A stretch of 19,809 nt of DNA, taken from Ichthyophonus hoferi (lineage: Eukaryota > Opisthokonta > Ichthyosporea > Ichthyophonida > Ichthyophonidae). This document shows positions 1 through 9,419 of this stretch, piece by piece. The translations under genes were made by a program, and so were the position numbers. The notes under the pieces are model-generated. The model was not told where the DNA came from and made no database searches. It worked only from the letters and a program-made list of their open reading frames with translations. Each line of letters begins with the position of its first letter. Positions within the stretch are counted from its first letter, which is position 1. The stretch spans positions 83,066-102,874 of the forward strand of contig NAOQ01000065.1 in NCBI GenBank assembly GCA_002751075.1. The letters are read 5' to 3'.

Positions 1-84
1 CATTCTTTCTTTCTATTTGATTAGAAAAGAATAACATCTTCCATAAAACCATTCCTTGATCGATCCTTCTATTCTGATAGAGGA

Positions 85-112
85 TAGAATATGGAGTTCG
101 CCCCATATTCTA
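85..112. repeat. Perfect 10-bp inverted repeat (hairpin)
   Basis: TAGAATATGG (85-94) and CCATATTCTA (103-112) are perfect reverse complements separated by an 8-base spacer. The surrounding 1-300 stretch is more G+C-rich than most of the window and carries only short open frames on both strands that I do not recognise. A second, weaker inverted pair, GGTGAC and GTCACC, lies around 183-208. Confidence 0.6.
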
Positions 113-299
113 ACCCCAGCAAGGAAATCAACGAGAGCACCCGAAAGGAATCTCGTATCGAGAAATGGAGTAAAGACTCGGCTGGTGACATGATCATAAC
201 GACGTCACCAATCGCACTCAGATGCAATTCTCGTAATCTCAGAAGAGGCTTCTCAGCCAAACTGAGATCCACGATTCCTTACCCCCTGTTAGTTCCACA

Positions 300-1030
300 C
301 TGACCTTTATGTCAATTATACCCCTGCCAAGTCCTCCCTAAGCAAAAATGAATCCAACTATGGCAAGATATTTCCGTCTATGAGATGAGTGACTGCCAGT
401 ACCACTCACACCACCTGTATCAAACCATGCTCTAAGTAAGTGACTGTACCAGCTACCAAACCACCACAACACAAATTCCCTTCAAGTCTACCATACATGC
501 CTGACATTAATATGGTGAAACTTTACACTTTGGAGCCCCAGTGCACAGTAACCATGCCCAGTACCACCTTTCTCACAGCAAAGGTCAGTATTTCTCAAGA
601 TCTCTTCCATCTGTCAAACCATTTCTCTATTAGGCGTTTTTTAGTCAACAGTGGATGTTATCATCACTTCTGCATTCACTAAATTTACCCTATGAGTGCT
701 TAACCTTCATCTCGTTAATAGGATTACCATGCATACCACCCATTATAGCATAGTCAGCTTTTGGTCTCATATTGACAGTGTCATCAGAGACATCATCTCC
801 ATAATACCCTCCTATGCCCCAGGCATAAACCACAGCCTCTTCTCCATCACTTCCTTGTATGGTTAGTGTAGTCTGATTTTAATCAATGATGAAGATGTCA
901 CCATATCTGCGAGTAACATCACTCTCCTCCATAGCTACCCATGGGAAGAGGAAATTTTCCTTCTTCATGCTCAACTACTCCTCCATTCCAATTGCAACCT
1001 TACATCAGAACTCATAAGCCACTACAACTA
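300..1030 (+). mobile_element. Possible old copia-class debris (coding-like, uncertain)
   Basis: This stretch is clearly richer in G+C than its right flank and gives short protein-like runs on the + strand. One run around 630-685 faintly resembles the region around a retroelement aspartic protease. The recognisable copia-class reverse transcriptase lies further along on the same strand, so this could be an older upstream part of that fossil or of another copy. The match is weak and rests on one short motif; it could equally be unrelated decayed sequence. Confidence 0.2.
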
Positions 1031-1039
1031 TCCATCACC

Positions 1040-2440
1040 GTTCAGTAATTTTGGCCCTTCTTCTTAAATGGGGCCCATGATATGATTAGCCTAAACCAAA
1101 TATATTTACCCCACTTATTTTTTCTAATAATCATAGATATAATCCTATTAATATTTTCATTTACAACTTTTTTTTTTTCCTCTGTTCCACCTGTACAATT
1201 CTGAAATTGGCTGTTGGGTAGCATTAATGGTTTATGCACTGTTCTCTTAAACGTCTTACCACAGCTACCAACTTTTGCAGCATGATAGCTCGCAGTAAGG
1301 ACATCCCATGCAATGACCTTATTACAAATAAAATTATCATGAGCCCTTGACCAATGCAATGAATGCACGCAACAAGTTCTCTTCAAATCATACATGTTAT
1401 GTTGTTAGTTCCTTCCATGTTTTCTAAGGCGGTTTTTGATAGTTTTTATTATTCATTAATGCTTTCAAACATTACATTACAGAGTATTGAATGAAATAAA
1501 ACAGTGAAGTATCTACCCTATTCCACCAATAAATGGAGGAATCACATGCAAACATGTCCTGCTGAAAATTACCACTCTGTACATTAACCAGGGTATGGAT
1601 TATACACCTACTTCTTTTTTTGACCAACTTATTTCTTAGAAGATTGAATACTGCACCACCCAACCATACATGCTTCAATATGATGGGCTTTCAGAATGAA
1701 TGAACTGCCACATTTTAACCATAGTCAGAGTAGCTATAAACACTGCCAATGTCCCTTACATTTACAGGAAATATACCATTTACGCTGCTATATTTACCCA
1801 TAACCTAATATCAACCATTGCCGATTTAGCAGACCAAACTCCCTACTCCCTTTGTCATCCTACTCCTGTCAAAATATTTCATCTCTTACAAATTTTAAGC
1901 TGAATACTTCAAGATGACTTGTATGAATATACATTGTTTATTGTTCATTTTGCATTATACCTCTAAATATTCAATAGTAGTTACTAAGTTTTTAATTGAA
2001 TTGTAAGAGTTATAAATTAGTTAATGGTAATTAATTAATTATATGGTGTCACATTAAGTATATTTAATTATAATTAGTCTGCTAAGTAAAGTCTAACTCA
2101 GAAATGTACCATGGTTTATTAAATAGTATTGGACATTGGCTTTAAAGTATACGTAATGACCCATGATACAAACAAAATACGTAGCAACAGAATGATTCTT
2201 TGAATAATCATTGGAAAATATGTTGCTAACAACACGGTTCAGGGAAACTCTAGTGTCTTCCACAAGATCAACTGGTATTGATTTGGGCCAACAATTTTGT
2301 AACCTGTATTTACAGATTTAGTCCAGATCCTGAATGTTATATGTGTTATCTAATGAAAGACTCACACAAATATTTTGTTTATTTGTATTTTTATTAAGTG
2401 TTAATAATGCTAGTATTGAAATGTGAGGCATCAACTCCAA
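1040..2440. other. Spacer without recognisable gene
   Basis: The sequence is AT-rich, especially after 1900. It holds short open frames on both strands (for example 1042-1395 and 1472-1678 on minus, 1700-1903 on plus). None carries a motif I recognise or a convincing amino-acid composition. If the copia fossil to the right was once complete, its integrase would be expected somewhere here, but I cannot see it. Confidence 0.5.
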
Positions 2441-2456
2441 ACATTTTAAGAATCAA

Positions 2457-2720
2457 GTGGAATCAGTGTTACTATCAACAGCACAGTTGGTGTCCATGAG
2501 CAGTAAAAAGAAACAATGGGCTCAACTCTCCTCCAACTGTGAAGAAGAAGTAAGTAAATATTGTTTGGAGGGACTAGACTCCAGCTCAAGTAATTTCACA
2601 AACAGATATTCTATGCCCATTGACAGTGAGACAGAATCTATCAGCTCCCAGGATTATGAAAACTCCTGCCCCAGTCCACTACCTATGCAACTTTTGGTAA
2701 AATATCTATTAGTGGACTGA
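2457..2720 (+). other. Small reading frame, member of a two-copy family
   Basis: The open frame starts formally at a GTG; an internal ATG lies at 2496. From the ATG it encodes a basic start (KKK), the run AQLSS, then a serine- and acid-rich segment ending near SETESI. The same pattern, including residues upstream of the internal Met, recurs on the minus strand at 9018-9335, with nearly half of about 54 aligned residues identical by eye. That makes this sequence something that was once coding and has been copied. It lies just upstream of, and in the same sense as, the copia reverse-transcriptase remains, so it may be part of a transposon. I do not recognise the protein family; the function is unknown. 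Confidence 0.35.
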
Positions 2721-2919
2721 TCCCATTACTAGGAACACCAAATTTACTATATATGGCTGAGAAGCATACCTTCTTGACAATTTTGACAACATGGATGACT
2801 GGATCATTCTAAACTAGAAGCTTACCAAACTTCTGCCACCACCATTGCATATTCTTTGATGACATACTCTCTTACAACACATATAGCAGAACATTCATCA
2901 ATAATCCTTTCCTATCAGC

Positions 2920-4905
2920 AGGCTTTTTTTTTGGCAACAATACTGATGATTTTGACACTACCCCTATGGCTATAAAACCTGAGGATACCTCCTTACCCTC
3001 AGAAGAGATACAGTTTCAGAGAGTAGATTCCTAACTCAGACACTTCTTTATCTTAGCCTACCTTGCCACAAATCCTTAGATATTTTACACTGATTCCTAG
3101 ATTATTTACGTCAATTCCTAGATTTCCTAGGTCTGATGAGAAAAAAAGTTCAGATCAGCACACCAAGCCAAATAAATGCTCTATTACACACCATAACAAC
3201 CACTGTGTATCACCAACAACAAGTAGTGGGCGGAAATATGGTTAAGACCAAACAATGGTACAGGTTATAGCTAGTACAGTGGCTTTCATCTCCACATCTC
3301 CCATCAATGAAGAGTTCTTGGACTCAAAGAGCTATAAGGAGGCAATGCAGGCCCAAGACAAAATGTCTTCAATTACTGCTATGCATACTGAACTTATCAC
3401 TATCAATGAGTTCCATGTGTGGACCCCAGTACCATGGGAGGAGGTACACAAAAGCATCACGATCCTGTGCAGGCTATAGGTTTACCATGAGAAATGAGAC
3501 CTAACTAAGGTTTTCACTCAACATGAAATCCACCACTGTACCCAAAGCAACATAGAAACATAGAACATGGATTTCTTCAATATCTTATCTCTCATAACCA
3601 GCTTTGTCACAGTCAGAATACTAAATGCAATCTTTGCAACTCCCCAACATAAGCTAACACAACTTGACATCTGCTCTGCCTACCTACATGCTACACCTCC
3701 AAACCCTATATACATGTAGCAACCACCATCCATGAAGGATTTGAACAATAAAAAGTAGATACACCAGCTCTTCAAATGTCTCTATAGCTTACATGTTAAG
3801 GGTCTTTACTAGAATGAGACACATGATAACTTTCTATGTACCCAGGGCATACATCCACCAGATAAAGACCCCTACCTCTACATTTCATTCACCACCAGCA
3901 AATTTCTAGCACTATTCTGTTATGTTGATGATGTCCTCATCATTTTCCAACATCTAAAAGACAAAGAGGCTTTTGTCAAAATATTCTTTAATTGTTTCCC
4001 CACCAAAAGCAAAGGATGACCCATTGACTCATACGATATACTATTTAAAAATATAATGAGAGCATCAAGTTATCTCAGGAAAATTATATCAAAGATTGAG
4101 CCAAATATTATGATCAGGAACATGATTGGCCAACCTACTCACCTACCAGAATTCATCAAGAAAGCTGCTAATCCTAACAAAAAATAAGAACTCTATGATT
4201 CCACTACCTGCCAGACTCTTATCAAGTATTTACTTTGGCTTCCCAAGTCCAGCCATCCTGACTGCCAGTTTTCAGTCAGTTACCTCCCCTGATACACCAG
4301 AAAACCAATGAAAATCATTTGGGACATGGCTATGCACCTCCTGATATTTCAAGATGACAGCTGGGGACTGCATCATCTATGAGAGGAAACCTCTTACACT
4401 ACTGCCTTCTTTGTTTTAGATTTTGTTGCTGATTCAAGCACATCATGCAGCACATCAGGATACATCATCTATCTGGCTTGAAGACCTATTGAATGGTTTT
4501 CCAAAAAACGCAGCATTACAGCAATTTCAATTTAAAAGTAAATATATCATTATGTCAAGAACCTGCTAGAAAATAACTTACATTGCCTCATTACTGGACT
4601 GTCTACACATAAGCACTGGGTGTGTAAGACTACATGTAAACAACCAGTCAGCCGTATGATTTGCCAAGAAAAATACTGTTTACATGTACACAAAACACAT
4701 CAAATTAAGATACTGGTATATTTGAGGCTATGTAACCAACAATAAGGTTGAGGTTACTTTTTGTCCAATAAACCATATGACAGCCAACTATCTGCTGAAG
4801 GAAATGTCACCCACCAACCACAAAAGAACTAAGGTGCTTATAAAAATACTAAAATCTTATTTTTTCCCAGGTATTATATCCTGCATATCATCTACAAGGA
4901 GGTGT
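2920..4905 (+). mobile_element. Broken Ty1/copia-class LTR retroelement (pol part)
   Basis: Fossil of a copia-class retrotransposon. Parts in order: an acid/serine-rich linker of the kind found between integrase and reverse transcriptase (about 2930-3250); the reverse-transcriptase entry with a SKSYKEAM motif near 3325; the copia-typical QLDICSAYLHA region near 3665; the YVDD catalytic box at 3921-3932; and the RNase H region with STSGYI near 4455, NQSAV near 4640 and the TKHIKLRYW region near 4690. The end is marked by a purine tract and a probable LTR start near 4903. It is broken by many changes along its whole length and must be old. No matching 5' LTR was found by eye. The left boundary is approximate. 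Confidence 0.85.
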
Positions 4906-4910
4906 TACAA
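4896..4910 (+). repeat. Purine tract and probable 3' LTR start of the copia fossil
   Basis: AAGGAGG ends at 4902 and is followed at once by TGTTACAA. This is the usual layout of a polypurine tract abutting an LTR that starts with TG. It lies directly after the RNase H remains and so at the expected place. The end of this LTR is not clear; it may run into the AT-rich sequence before 5400. Confidence 0.5.
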
Positions 4911-5401
4911 TAAAAAAACAATTGATTACAAATCGGTATTACACGGGATTGCATGATCACGAAGATTTACACATAAAATCCCATGATCTTATACTTCCCA
5001 AGGTTCCAATAACTCAGACCAAGAGAACTAGACTAGTAACTTACCTTATACTACAGAAAGGCATGCATTTTAACCAACACTCATATCTTGTTATAATTAT
5101 AAGTTTCAATTTTTTACACAGAAATTCATTAACAGGTAGGATTGTTATCTTAATGCGTTTATTAGGTACACTCTTATTAGTAGAAAACGTAATACATTTA
5201 GCAGTCATATATGTATGATGAATTAAGTCCTGAATCAATCAGAAACTGATTTTAAAATATGGTACGTAGAAAGCTTTGATATCCAAAATTAAATAATTAG
5301 TTAAATAATCACTTTACTTGTAAAAGAAAACTGGATGTACTGGCATTTCTCACCGCTCTAAGCACATTATATAATTATAAGCAACCAAAATGCTGATCCA
5401 G
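4911..5401. other. AT-rich stretch, probably LTR remains, no gene
   Basis: This follows the probable LTR start at 4903 and may contain the rest of that LTR. Open frames on both strands (4922-5218 plus, 5041-5238 minus) overlap and show no recognisable motif. Confidence 0.4.
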
Positions 5402-5458
5402 GAAATATCAATCATAAATAAACCATTTTATTAGCAAGCATCCGATTAGAGTAGCAAA
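5402..5458. repeat. Dispersed repeat, copy 1
   Basis: The block containing AAATATCAAT, then AAACCA, then TCCGATTAGAG recurs with small differences at 10458-10513, where AAATATCAAT, AAACCA and GTCCGATTAGAG appear in the same order. The first copy lies just left of the compact LTR element at 5465, outside its apparent boundary. The family is unknown. Confidence 0.5.
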
Positions 5459-5464
5459 ATTAAG

Positions 5465-5881
5465 TGTTTAAATAGAAATATCTAATCAATTTAAAATTTT
5501 CTTTATATAAATATAATCATCTAATATTATTAGCAATTACTATTACATACGTATTCTTGAAAAATAATTGCAACAATCTATTCGTGCTAAATATCAATCT
5601 AAGACCACCAATTAAAATTTGACCAGCCAATAGCAAAAGTCCCACGAATATAATAAGCCATTTCAGATCATTTTATGCAATCCAGATGATTCATTACTTA
5701 TCCATTCTGCCTAAAGCAAGTCCTGCTCACTTATTTAATAATAAAAATATGTCTTAACCAATCTCTACTCAGTGTATGCAAAGGGACACATTTAAACACC
5801 CCTTAATTCAATATCCTCTCTCCTTCTAAACGAATATGGGTTACTGGAATGCTCTTGCCTCTACTTAGAGTATTTCCAGCA
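5465..5881 (+). repeat. 5' LTR of the compact element
   Basis: This is a 417-bp LTR bounded by TG at 5465 and CA at 5880-5881. It aligns along its length with 6415-6830. The best-conserved block is around 5735-5850 and includes AATAAAAAT, a candidate polyadenylation region, and TTTAAACACC. Confidence 0.85.
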
Positions 5882-5892
5882 TGGTAGCAGAG
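5882..5892 (+). promoter_or_regulatory. Primer-binding site, initiator tRNA-Met type
   Basis: TGGTAGCAGAG follows the LTR end with no gap. The animal initiator tRNA-Met starts AGCAGAG and ends CTCTGCTA plus CCA, so this is its exact complement over 11 bases. Plant initiator tRNA would predict TGGTATCAGAG instead. This supports both the LTR reading and an animal host. Confidence 0.85.
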
Positions 5893-6167
5893 AGAGCTAA
5901 AAGAGTTTATCATAATCACAAAGCCTAGTAATTCTATTAAGTCAATGACCCGAAAATGCCAAAAACACTTTTCCCCAACCCTATATGCATTCACTGACCT
6001 ATATGTGTAGAGAATCAATTTTCATATATCTACACTGTCTTCAAATGAACATTTGAACTATCAACACTTTCGGCTTCTAAATGACACCAAGGTAATGTAC
6101 GAAACAACTGGGCAACACCCATATATTATCTAAATTGCCGACCACCAGACGTCAGATGCCAGAGTCT

Positions 6168-6191
6168 GAGCCAGAGCCAGAGCCAGAGCCA
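6168..6191 (+). repeat. (GAGCCA)4 tandem repeat
   Basis: There are four exact copies of GAGCCA, with a diverged unit on the left. The repeat lies in the internal region of the compact LTR element. It could be read as a Pro-Glu repeat, but no longer coding frame supports that. Confidence 0.75.
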
Positions 6192-6400
6192 GCAGGAACA
6201 TTCAATATACAGCTTGGTCAACTGTCTTCCGTTTTTTTAATTTTCACACTAGGTACCAAGCCACCGTCACTTCTGAAAATTAACAAAAATTATTGAGTTC
6301 ATTTAGTGAGCTGCAAGCTTATAGCTAAGTAATCACCACATTAATATTTTTTCATATTCCTTTTTCATATTTTTAATGGTCTGGGTGAAATAATCTGCTT

Positions 6401-6414
6401 AGGGCAAGGGGGAG
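6401..6414 (+). promoter_or_regulatory. Polypurine tract of the compact element
   Basis: AGGGCAAGGGGGAG sits directly against the TG that opens the right LTR at 6415. This is the expected plus-strand priming site. Confidence 0.8.
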
Positions 6415-6830
6415 TGATAAAACAGAGATATTTAGTTATTTTACGTATTTATTTATATAGCTATAATCATATAATCTTATTAATAATTAATACTACACAT
6501 GTCATCTAGAAAATTATTGGTGCAACCTATTAATGTTAAATGCCAATTCTAGATTATTTGTCAAAGCTGAACCAGACAATGACAGAGGTCCTGCAAATAA
6601 ATAATAAGCCATTTTAGATCATACGTTTTGGGTCTAAATAAATCAATACTTAGCCATCTAGTGTAAGACAAGTTCTGCCAATTTTTTTTAATAATAAAAA
6701 TGTCTTAGCAGATTTGTACTCTGTGTCCGCAAAAGGGCACGTTTAAACACCTCTTGATTCAGCATTCTCTTTCCTTATAAGCAAATATAGGTTACAGGAA
6801 TGCTCCCGTTTCTACTTGCTATTTTCAACA
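6415..6830 (+). repeat. 3' LTR of the compact element
   Basis: This is a 416-bp LTR that begins TGATAAAACAG and ends TCAACA. It aligns with 5465-5881. No primer-binding site follows it, as expected for the downstream LTR. Confidence 0.85.
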
Positions 6831-6843
6831 TTAACATTCCTAA

Positions 6844-7083
6844 ATGAATATCTTATATGACTGGACAAATTTCAAAAGCTACAAGAAGTATCAAAAAAAA
6901 ATTGCTTACATCTTCAAGGATCACACTCACGTTCTACATGTTACAGGTGTTGCCAATTTAAAAAGTGCATCTTTTTCTGTTAATTCTAAACTTAAAAAAG
7001 AGACTATATGTACAGCTAAATCCCAATGTAAATACAATAATGTTACAAGATTGTTAACTCTGAATGAAGACAGTTATAATTAA
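6844..7083 (+). other. 79-codon open frame, unrecognised
   Basis: The frame starts with ATG 14 bases right of the compact LTR element and encodes a lysine- and asparagine-rich 79-residue product with no motif I recognise. AT-rich DNA readily yields such frames. The middle (VTGVANLKSASFSVNSK) looks more protein-like than most chance frames here. No relative is visible in the window. Confidence 0.15.
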
Positions 7084-7262
7084 TTTGTCGATACATAGGT
7101 TGCATATAGTGAAATAGTCAATGAGTCATATAAGAAAACACTATAAATATTTTATGATTAGCACTATTGAAATTATTGAACCTAGTTACATTGGTGTTAA
7201 TCAAAAGTTAGCAGGCCATAAAGCAAGGTATAAAAAAAACTAAAAATCAATAATAAAGGATC

Positions 7263-7282
7263 CCCGCTCACATATATGCGGG
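7263..7282. repeat. Hairpin 1 of a three-hairpin array
   Basis: CCCGC (7263-7267) pairs with GCGGG (7278-7282) around a 10-base loop, TCACATATAT. It is the first of two related units about 39 bp apart. Confidence 0.6.
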
Positions 7283-7292
7283 AACACAAGTA

Positions 7293-7324
7293 AAGATACA
7301 CCCCGCTTACACATACGCGGTATC
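7293..7324. repeat. Hairpin 2 of a three-hairpin array
   Basis: CCGC (7303-7306) pairs with GCGG (7317-7320) around a 10-base loop, TTACACATAC. The loop has the same length as in hairpin 1 and similar sequence. Outside the stem, GATA and TATC can extend the pairing across unpaired bases on one side. The two units look like a diverged tandem duplication in which the stem was kept. Confidence 0.6.
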
Positions 7325-7331
7325 AATAAAA

Positions 7332-7375
7332 AAATACGAAGTTCTCGGAAACGCAGACAAAAATACTTCGCATTT
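7332..7375. repeat. Hairpin 3 of a three-hairpin array
   Basis: AAATACGAAGT (7332-7342) pairs with ACTTCGCATTT (7365-7375) with one mismatch and a 22-base loop. It is followed by a TATA-rich run (about 7378-7396) and then the ATG of the open frame at 7410. Confidence 0.5.
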
Positions 7376-7409
7376 AATTATATATATAAATATACAAATC
7401 GTCATTGTA

Positions 7410-7694
7410 ATGTCTAATCCACAACTGGTTTTCGTATACGATAATCAGTGTCCAGATCGCTCACTCGTTCAAAGCTCAGAGAACTACTTACTAACACTCA
7501 TTAGCGACGATAGTAATTATTTACATCGTAATATTTCATCACTTACTGACCGATCTCATCATGCAATTTTCACATTTGCATCCAATCGCATCAAAGTATA
7601 TATCTCTTTTGAATTAGAACAGGAATATAATTACTACAGCCAGTTACCTAGAGAGTTGGTATATGGACCTTCCATAGAACCTCTATCACAGTAA
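7410..7694 (+). pseudogene. 94-codon frame, possible exon or decaying gene
   Basis: The open frame runs from ATG 7410 to TAA 7692-7694 and sits downstream of a TATA-like run. The product has mixed, protein-like composition with no signal peptide or motif that I can name. After the stop the same frame stays open for another 41 codons to 7818-7820, and that extension (including VNITNTGQALTTTNYTIGD) also looks protein-like. Two such segments in one frame suggest an older, longer coding sequence that picked up a stop, or an exon whose splice signal I have missed. It may also be chance. Function unknown. Confidence 0.3.
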
Positions 7695-8329
7695 TTGAGC
7701 CTTAAATACAGATTTAATCAAGTGAATATTACTAACACTGGTCAAGCATTAACCACTACCAATTATACAATTGGAGATCCCGACAGTTGTGGACCAGTTA
7801 ATAGAGCTGACAGTTTCTGATAAATAATAATGTACCACACAACCACATTTGACCTGGCAACAGGTAAACCTAAAATAACAGACATGGAACTACTCTTATA
7901 ATTTTATTTATTATTGAATTTGAAGCAGTCAATTCAAAATCTCAATACGTTCTTTTTATAATCTTCTAGGTTTCACAATCTTTGTTGATCAGGATACCAT
8001 TTCAATTATGCTCAATATTTTGATCAAAATAGAAATGGTCAAAATGAATTGTTTTGATTGGTGGCTTTAGCAGAACCCAATTAGATCCACTCAGATTGTT
8101 GATCTAAGACATTGTGTCAATATTTGGTTGGCGTTTTAGCTGGCTTCTGTACTTGACGGATTGGTTACCTTTCTGTTAATTTATACTGACCAATCATTTG
8201 ATTTTAATGAGAACGTCTTCAAAACAGCTTATTTGGACCAATTATTTCCTGATCCTGCAATTAGCCTGTTAGTCTGCAGTACTCTGTGCTCTTTAATTGG
8301 TGGTCTTGCAATATATAGCCTTAAGGCCT

Positions 8330-8911
8330 TAATTATTGAATATTATTAGCAATTATTGTTGTATATGCAGTCCAAACAAATAGCTGGTACATCTAAGTTT
8401 ATCAATCAGAAGACATTTCAGGTTAGTACCAAATAATTGGTCAATTCAAGATGGCTGATCAAGGTTTAACTCATCATTGGTAGTGATCTTACATACATAA
8501 TAAGCTATTTAAGATTATATGCTTGCGGTCCAATTAACGCATTGCTCAGGCATACTGCTTAAGACAAATCCAGTAGGTTATATCTATAACTCTGTAGTCT
8601 TTAATTGTGTTACAGCAGCTTGAAGCTTTGCCCTCAACAACGCACTACATACAATAGTGCTATGTCCATTTCTCTCCCATAACCATGAGATCCTCTACTG
8701 GATCACTTGAGAGTCTCATAGAGCCATCGGCTAACAACAATGATATTTATTCCGGCTACCCAACTAACTGTGATCTCCTAGCTTTATTAACTTTATGGGC
8801 CTAGTCTTCATCTTCTACTGACTTGTTTAATAATACAAATCTGCCTTAGCCTCTCTGTACCCTGCGTACGTAAGGGCATACGTTAAAACACCCCATAAGT
8901 TAGTATTTCCA
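8330..8911 (+). mobile_element. Third, older LTR-like copy, interrupted
   Basis: Blocks of this region align in order with the LTRs at 5465 and 6415: AATATTATTAGCAATTA near 8338, the ATAAGCTATTTA region near 8497, CATACTGCTTAAGACAAATC near 8551, and TGTTTAATAATACAAAT through TTAAAACACCCC at 8824-8896. A probable right end with TATTTCCACA lies near 8911. A 250-bp segment at 8571-8820 interrupts the alignment. No primer-binding site follows, so this looks like a solo or truncated LTR of a related but more diverged family member. Confidence 0.6.
8571..8820. mobile_element. 250-bp insertion with CAGTAG/CTACTG ends
   Basis: This segment has no counterpart in the other two LTR copies and begins CAGTAG and ends CTACTG, a 6-bp terminal inverted repeat. 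It carries no coding frame of note. The size and ends fit a MITE-like non-autonomous DNA transposon, but I see no target-site duplication. A deletion in the ancestor of the other copies cannot be excluded. Confidence 0.4.
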
Positions 8912-9017
8912 CAATTATAAATATATTGTGTTATAGTATATAGCTAATAAGGTGTTGCTTAAAAAATAATAGTTTTGTTTTTATATTCTGCCATGAGTAG
9001 TGGGCTAATAATACATT

Positions 9018-9335
9018 ACACCAAATTTTGTCGGAATCTGTGGTGTAGATAGATTCTGTTCCACTGTCTACAGACATATATTGTCTAGTTTCTGTATTAT
9101 TAAAACTGGAGTAAAGATCCTCCAAAAAATTTCTAGTAGTTTCCTTGTCACTACTATCAGATGAAAGCTGCGCCCTTGACTTCTTCTTTGCCATGAATCC
9201 TAACTTAGTTGCTGAGGCTACGATTAATTTTCGCTTAACTCTGCTGGTCATTGGAGTAGATAGCTCTCTCCTATTCGCTACCATAATTGACCTCTTATTA
9301 AACACACCACAAAACCAAGTCTTTTGTACAATCAT
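9018..9335 (-). other. Minus-strand member of the two-copy small-frame family
   Basis: The frame starts at ATG 9335; a second Met (9194) matches the internal Met of the relative at 2496. Shared landmarks are the KKK run, AQLSS, LE.L..S, the D-S-x-T-E-S-I block and residues just upstream of the second Met. The shared part fades out near 9018 although the frame runs on to 8931. The product is basic at the N-terminus (RVKRKL) and serine/acid-rich after. The two copies share a reading frame across aligned sequence in different surroundings, which argues for past protein coding. The family is unrecognised; a transposon protein N-terminus is possible. Confidence 0.35.
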
Positions 9336-9419
9336 TTATTCATACGATATATATATATATATAACAGTCAAGATCCAGACTAAGTCTGCGAATGCTGGTT
9401 ATATAATTGTTGGTTAAAG

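Larger units (their letters stand above)
5460..6835 (+). mobile_element. Compact non-coding LTR element (TRIM-like) with target duplication
   Basis: Two direct repeats (5465-5881 and 6415-6830) both begin with TG and end with CA. The left one is followed immediately by a primer-binding site and the right one is preceded immediately by a purine tract. The flanking pentamers TTAAG (5460-5464) and TTAAC (6831-6835) match at four of five positions, as expected for an aged 5-bp target duplication. Only about 530 bp lies between the LTRs and no retroelement protein is visible there. The element is therefore non-autonomous and would have depended on proteins from a relative. Size and primer type fit a terminal-repeat retrotransposon in miniature, probably of copia type. 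The LTRs agree at roughly three quarters of positions by eye, so the insertion is old. Confidence 0.85.

Noticed and set aside
1042-1395. 117-codon minus-strand frame
   Set aside because: Scattered Cys and His do not form a known zinc-binding spacing, no relative is seen, and the composition looks like chance.
7263-7324. CRISPR-like repeat pair
   Set aside because: Only two diverged units with similar rather than unique loops, no further repeats or cas genes, and an animal-type genome.
8161-8349. 62-codon frame with a hydrophobic C-terminal half, possible membrane protein
   Set aside because: It overlaps the third LTR-like copy, has no start-site context, and hydrophobic runs are common in T-rich DNA.
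9145-9417. 90-codon + strand frame
   Set aside because: Antisense to the small-family frame at 9018-9335, which is supported by its relative at 2457.
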